A DNA stretch of 38,269 nucleotides, taken from the NCBI GenBank assembly GCA_013368795.1, contig JABFXX010000310.1:1-38269 (forward strand), given 5' to 3'. How positions within the stretch are numbered: the stretch's first letter is position 1; every line of letters starts with the position of its first letter. This document shows positions 35,457-38,269 of this stretch, piece after piece. The position numbers and the translations under genes are program-made. The notes beneath the pieces are model-generated. The model saw nothing but the letters and a program-made list of their open reading frames with translations. It had not been told where the DNA came from and did no database searches. Source of the stretch: Kofleriaceae bacterium. GTDB taxonomy: Bacteria > Myxococcota_A > Polyangia > Haliangiales > Haliangiaceae.

Positions 35457-35617
35457 GGATCCTCGCTATTCGCGGCTGCAACCTGGCGAGCCTCGCCGGC
35501 GAGTTCGAGATCGATCTCGCCACGGGTGCGCTCGGCGGCGCCGGCGTGTTCGCGATCGTCGGTCCGACGGGCGCGGGCACGAGCACGCTGCTCGAGCGTG
35601 GAGGGCGGCTGTCATGA
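35453..35617 (+). CDS. Mini-ORF 2: SbcC N-terminal fragment with the same altered P-loop
   Basis: 54 aa from the ATG at 35453, with GGAGG nine bases upstream. It reads MRILAIRGCNLASLAGEFEI, then DLATGALGGAGVFAIVG and PTGAGTSTLLERGGRLS. Up to the P-loop it is identical in protein to the start of SbcC, with Lys changed to Thr. The stop TGA overlaps the ATG of sbcC, and its last bases carry the GGAGG that serves sbcC. Near-identity to copy 3, with mostly silent changes, shows either a recent duplication or conversion between copies. Whether the peptide has a role is not known. Confidence 0.5.
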   Translation: MRILAIRGCNLASLAGEFEIDLATGALGGAGVFAIVGPTGAGTSTLLERGGRLS

Positions 35618-38269
35618 GGATCCTCGCGATTCGCGGCTGCAACCTGGCGAGCCTCGCCGGCGAGTTCGAGATCGATCTCGCCACGGGCGCGCTCGGCGGC
35701 GCGGGCGTGTTCGCGATCGTCGGTCCGACGGGCGCGGGCAAGAGCACGCTGCTCGACGCGATGTGCGTCGCGCTGTTCGATCGCACGCCGCGCCTCACGA
35801 ACCACAGCCGTGTGGTCGTCGGTCGAGGCGACGACGATCCGACCGCGCTCGGCGCGCAGGACGTCCGTACACTCCTGCGCCGTGGCGCGAGCTCGGGCTG
35901 GGCCGAGGTCGACTTCGAGAGCGGCGACTCGCGTCGCTACCGGGCGCGGTGGTCGGTGCGGCGCGCTCGCGGCGCGACCGACGGTCGGTTTCAGAGCCAG
36001 CAGGTGACGCTCGCGGCGCTCGATCGCAGCGGCCTTGTCGCCGAGCAGCTCGGCGGCACCAAGACCGAGACGCTCGAGGCGATCCACCAGCGTCTCGGTC
36101 TCACGTTCGATCAGTTCCGCCGCTCGGCGCTCCTCGCCCAGGGCGAGTTCGCCGCGTTCCTGCGCGCCGACGGCAAGGACCGCAGCGAGCTCCTCGAGCG
36201 CATGACGGGCACCGAGATCTACTCGGAGCTGTCGATCGCGGCGCACGTCAAGGCGGCCCTCGCCGAGCAGCAGCTGCGCGAGCGTCAGGCCGTCGCGCTC
36301 GCGATCGGCGTCCTCTCGCCCGAGGCGCGTGCCCAGGCCGAGGCCGATCTCGATCTCGCGAAGCAGGCGCAGGCGGCGTCGCGCGCTCGACTCACCGCTG
36401 CAGAGGCCGCCGCCCGTTGGCTCGCCGAGGCGAAGTCGCGCCGTCGCGCACTCGTCGAGGCGGAGACCGCGCGCTCCGCTGCCGAGCAGGCCGTCGAGGC
36501 GGCGCAGGTTCTCCGCGCCGAGCTCGCATTGCGCCGGCGGGCCGAGGCGATGCGTCCCGCGTGGGACGACGCGGCAAAGCTCGATCGTCAGCTCGCGATC
36601 GCGCAGGGCGACCTCGCCGCTGCGACCGAGGCTGCCGAGCGTGCGGGCGCGGCGCAGCGCGAGGTCGCCACGCGCCGGGCCCGGCTCGTCGAGCTCCACA
36701 CGCCGATCCGCGAGGCGCGCATCGCGGCGGGGCTGCGCATCGACGAGCGCGCGCCCAGGGTGAGCGCGTCGCCGCGACGGAAGCGCGGCACTGCCATCGC
36801 GGAGGACGCGGCACCGCGCGCTCGCAGTCGAGCGAGCGAGGCAATTGACCGAGCTCCTGCACCGGGGCACGTCGCATCGGCGATGGACGCGTTTGACGTC
36901 GATCTCGAAGCACGCGCCGTCGAGGCAACGACGCGCGATGCCGCTTGGCTCGCGGCGCGCGCTTCGCTCGTCGACGGCATCGCGACGTGGCGCGAGCTCG
37001 ACGGAAACCTCGCCCAGCACGCCGCGCTCGCCGCCGAGATCGTCGCGGCCGATCGCGCGCTCGACGAGCATGCGCGCCGCCGCGATCTGCTCGGCCGCCA
37101 GCGCACCGCTGCGGCGCTCGAGCACCAGCAGGCGCAGGCCAAGCTCGGCGAGGCACAGCGCGAGGCCGACGCATACTCCAAGCGCCGCGGTCTCACGCTC
37201 GATGCCGCACGCCGCGCCGAGGACGAAGCGCGCAAGCGCAGCGGCGATTTCGATCGCCTGCTCGCGCTGACCGGTGAAGCTCGCGGTGCCGCGACCGCGC
37301 GTGCCGAGCTCGAGCGCCAGGTCGGCGAGCTCGCCGCCGCCGCCGCTGCCGATGTCGAGGCGCGCCGGATTGCCGAATCCGCGCGCGACACCGCATCGAC
37401 ACTTCGTACCGAGCGCGCGCGTGTCGTCGAGGAGCTGCGCAAGGCCGCCGGCTATGCCCACGCTCGCACCGAGCTCGTCGACGGTGAGCCGTGTGCCCTG
37501 TGCGGCGCGACCGAGCACCCGTGGGCCAGCCGCGGCTCGTTCGAGCCGCTGATCGCCGACGCGCAGGACAAGCTCGCCGAATCATCCGACCGGTTCGAGC
37601 GCGCGCTCGCCACGCTCGCGGGTCTCGACGCACGCGACCAGCATCGCGCGGTCGAGCGCCAGCGCCTGACCTCGTGCCTCGCGACGGCGGAGCGGAGCGC
37701 GGCGGCGGCGCAGGCGAGCTGGCGCGAGCAACTCGCCGCGCTCGGCGAGCTGCTGCTCGTCGACGATCCGTCGAGCGACGCGGCCAAGCAGCTCGCCGAC
37801 GACCGCATCGTCGCCGCCCGCTCGAAGCTCGATGCCGCGCGCACGGCGCGTCACCAGGCCGAGGCCGTCGCGAAGGCCGGCGCCGATGCACAGGCGCTGG
37901 TCCAGACCCGCCACAACGATGTCGAGCAGCACGCGCGCTCGCTGCGCGAGCTCGACACGGCGCTCGCCTCGATCGAGGCCTCTGTCGCCCGCGTGCGCGG
38001 CGAGCGGGCGGGGAAGGTCGCGCGCGAGATCGAGCTACTCGTCGCGATCGATGCCGCGCTCGCCCACTGGACCGACGGCCTCTCGCCGGTCGAGCAACGC
38101 GCCATCGAGCAAGCGCGCGCCGTGATCGCGCCGGTGACCAACAGGGCTCCCGAACGACGTCCCGCGAAGCCCACCCCGAAGCCCAGCGCATCCTCCGGCG
38201 TCGTCGAGACCGCGACCGACGCCGGCAAGAGCGAGCGGCTGCTCGCGCCCGACGCGCTCGCGATCCTCG
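35614..38269 (+). CDS. sbcC: SbcC ATPase subunit, 3' truncated by window end
   Basis: At least 885 codons, open to the last base. MRILAIRGCNLASLAGEFEI begins the SMC-like head; Walker A is GPTGAGKST at about 38-46, LLDAMCVALFDRTPRL follows and RSALLAQGEFAAFL is the family Q-loop region. Long Ala/Glu/Arg-rich coiled coils occupy the rest, interrupted by EPCALCGATEHPW, the Rad50-type zinc hook (CxxC). The second coil then runs back toward a C-terminal head that lies beyond the window. A short stretch around 36760-36900 is Pro/Arg-rich and less regular but stays in frame. With SbcD it forms the ATP-driven hairpin nuclease. ATG at 35614 overlaps the mini-ORF 2 stop, GGAGG nine bases before. Confidence 0.93.
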   Translation, partial: MRILAIRGCNLASLAGEFEIDLATGALGGAGVFAIVGPTGAGKSTLLDAMCVALFDRTPRLTNHSRVVVGRGDDDPTALGAQDVRTLLRRGASSGWAEVDFESGDSRRYRARWSVRRARGATDGRFQSQQVTLAALDRSGLVAEQLGGTKTETLEAIHQRLGLTFDQFRRSALLAQGEFAAFLRADGKDRSELLERMTGTEIYSELSIAAHVKAALAEQQLRERQAVALAIGVLSPEARAQAEADLDLAKQAQAASRARLTAAEAAARWLAEAKSRRRALVEAETARSAAEQAVEAAQVLRAELALRRRAEAMRPAWDDAAKLDRQLAIAQGDLAAATEAAERAGAAQREVATRRARLVELHTPIREARIAAGLRIDERAPRVSASPRRKRGTAIAEDAAPRARSRASEAIDRAPAPGHVASAMDAFDVDLEARAVEATTRDAAWLAARASLVDGIATWRELDGNLAQHAALAAEIVAADRALDEHARRRDLLGRQRTAAALEHQQAQAKLGEAQREADAYSKRRGLTLDAARRAEDEARKRSGDFDRLLALTGEARGAATARAELERQVGELAAAAAADVEARRIAESARDTASTLRTERARVVEELRKAAGYAHARTELVDGEPCALCGATEHPWASRGSFEPLIADAQDKLAESSDRFERALATLAGLDARDQHRAVERQRLTSCLATAERSAAAAQASWREQLAALGELLLVDDPSSDAAKQLADDRIVAARSKLDAARTARHQAEAVAKAGADAQALVQTRHNDVEQHARSLRELDTALASIEASVARVRGERAGKVAREIELLVAIDAALAHWTDGLSPVEQRAIEQARAVIAPVTNRAPERRPAKPTPKPSASSGVVETATDAGKSERLLAPDALAIL

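Larger units (their letters stand above)
35262..35756 (+). repeat. Three tandem copies of the sbcC 5' end
   Basis: Copy 1 starts at 35262, copy 2 at 35453 and copy 3 (the real sbcC) at 35614; homology to copies 1 and 2 runs to about 35756. Copies 2 and 3 differ at only five positions over about 143 bases, one of them AAG to ACG in the P-loop. Copy 1 is more diverged and has about 30 extra bases near its start. Copies 1 and 2 share the ACG codon and the same closing segment (CTCGAG ... GGAGGGCG ... CTGTCATGA), so they descend from one altered copy. Confidence 0.9.

Noticed and set aside
36700-36900. Possible frameshift in sbcC (Pro/Arg-rich stretch)
   Set aside because: The frame of the ATG at 35614 reads through without a stop and returns to normal coiled-coil sequence and the zinc hook in the same frame.
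35329-37518. 729-aa minus-strand open frame opposite sbcC
   Set aside because: It is the antisense of sbcC and of the tandem repeats; its composition (Arg, Ala, Gly, Leu) is that of a shadow frame in GC-rich DNA.

Overview
The window is GC-rich, densely packed chromosomal DNA that reads like a myxobacterium (phylum Myxococcota, probably a Haliangium/Kofleriaceae-like lineage). The pointers are an AgmX/PglI-type protein with a TonB-like C-terminus, a eukaryotic-type Ser/Thr kinase with a C-terminal membrane anchor, a Cys-rich surface protein with a pre-peptidase C-terminal domain, many small lipoproteins, an NtrC-type regulator and a hybrid histidine kinase. I see no rRNA, tRNA, CRISPR array or phage genes. 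No gap between genes exceeds 300 bases.

Layout. 1-1.4 kb: end of a secreted Cys-rich protein. 1.5-9.9 kb (minus): a lipoprotein, then a tightly overlapped MCE lipid-transport operon (permease with STAS domain, ATPase, MlaD-like protein, PqiC-like lipoprotein), then a PAS hybrid histidine kinase, a thioredoxin-like lipoprotein and two tandem paralogous anchored proteins. 9.9-11.2 kb (plus): a CNNM/CorC-type membrane protein. 11.2-16.7 kb (minus): a CzcCBA-type divalent-metal RND efflux operon, divergent from 16.7-19.5 kb (plus): a ZraSR-like sensor kinase and NtrC-type regulator. 19.5-24.0 kb (minus): a second lipid-type ABC system, with ATPase and MlaE-like permease fused in one chain, followed by an unrecognised membrane-anchored protein, a haem-oxygenase-fold di-iron protein and a small exported protein. 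24.2-27.8 kb: the AgmX-like protein, a small lipoprotein (minus) and the Ser/Thr kinase. 27.9-28.7 kb: an ArsR-type repressor with a 12-bp-arm operator, and an SRPBCC protein. 28.76-28.97 kb: a MITE/REP-like nested palindrome. 28.97-34.0 kb: a gluzincin protease, a degenerate CPBP membrane protein, a GNAT acetyltransferase, a small membrane protein with a hairpin that would cover its ribosome binding site, a PLP lyase and two unrecognised proteins. 34.0-38.3 kb (plus): sbcD and sbcC (the latter cut by the window end).

The most unusual feature lies between sbcD and sbcC. The first ~50 codons of sbcC are present three times in tandem. The two upstream copies are closed mini-ORFs, joined by ATGA overlaps and GGAGG ribosome binding sites, and both carry the same P-loop Lys-to-Thr change. 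Other points of interest are the fused MlaF-MlaE operon with a non-MCE partner, the SD-covering hairpin, the MITE-like element, and the palindrome between the metal pump and its likely regulator.
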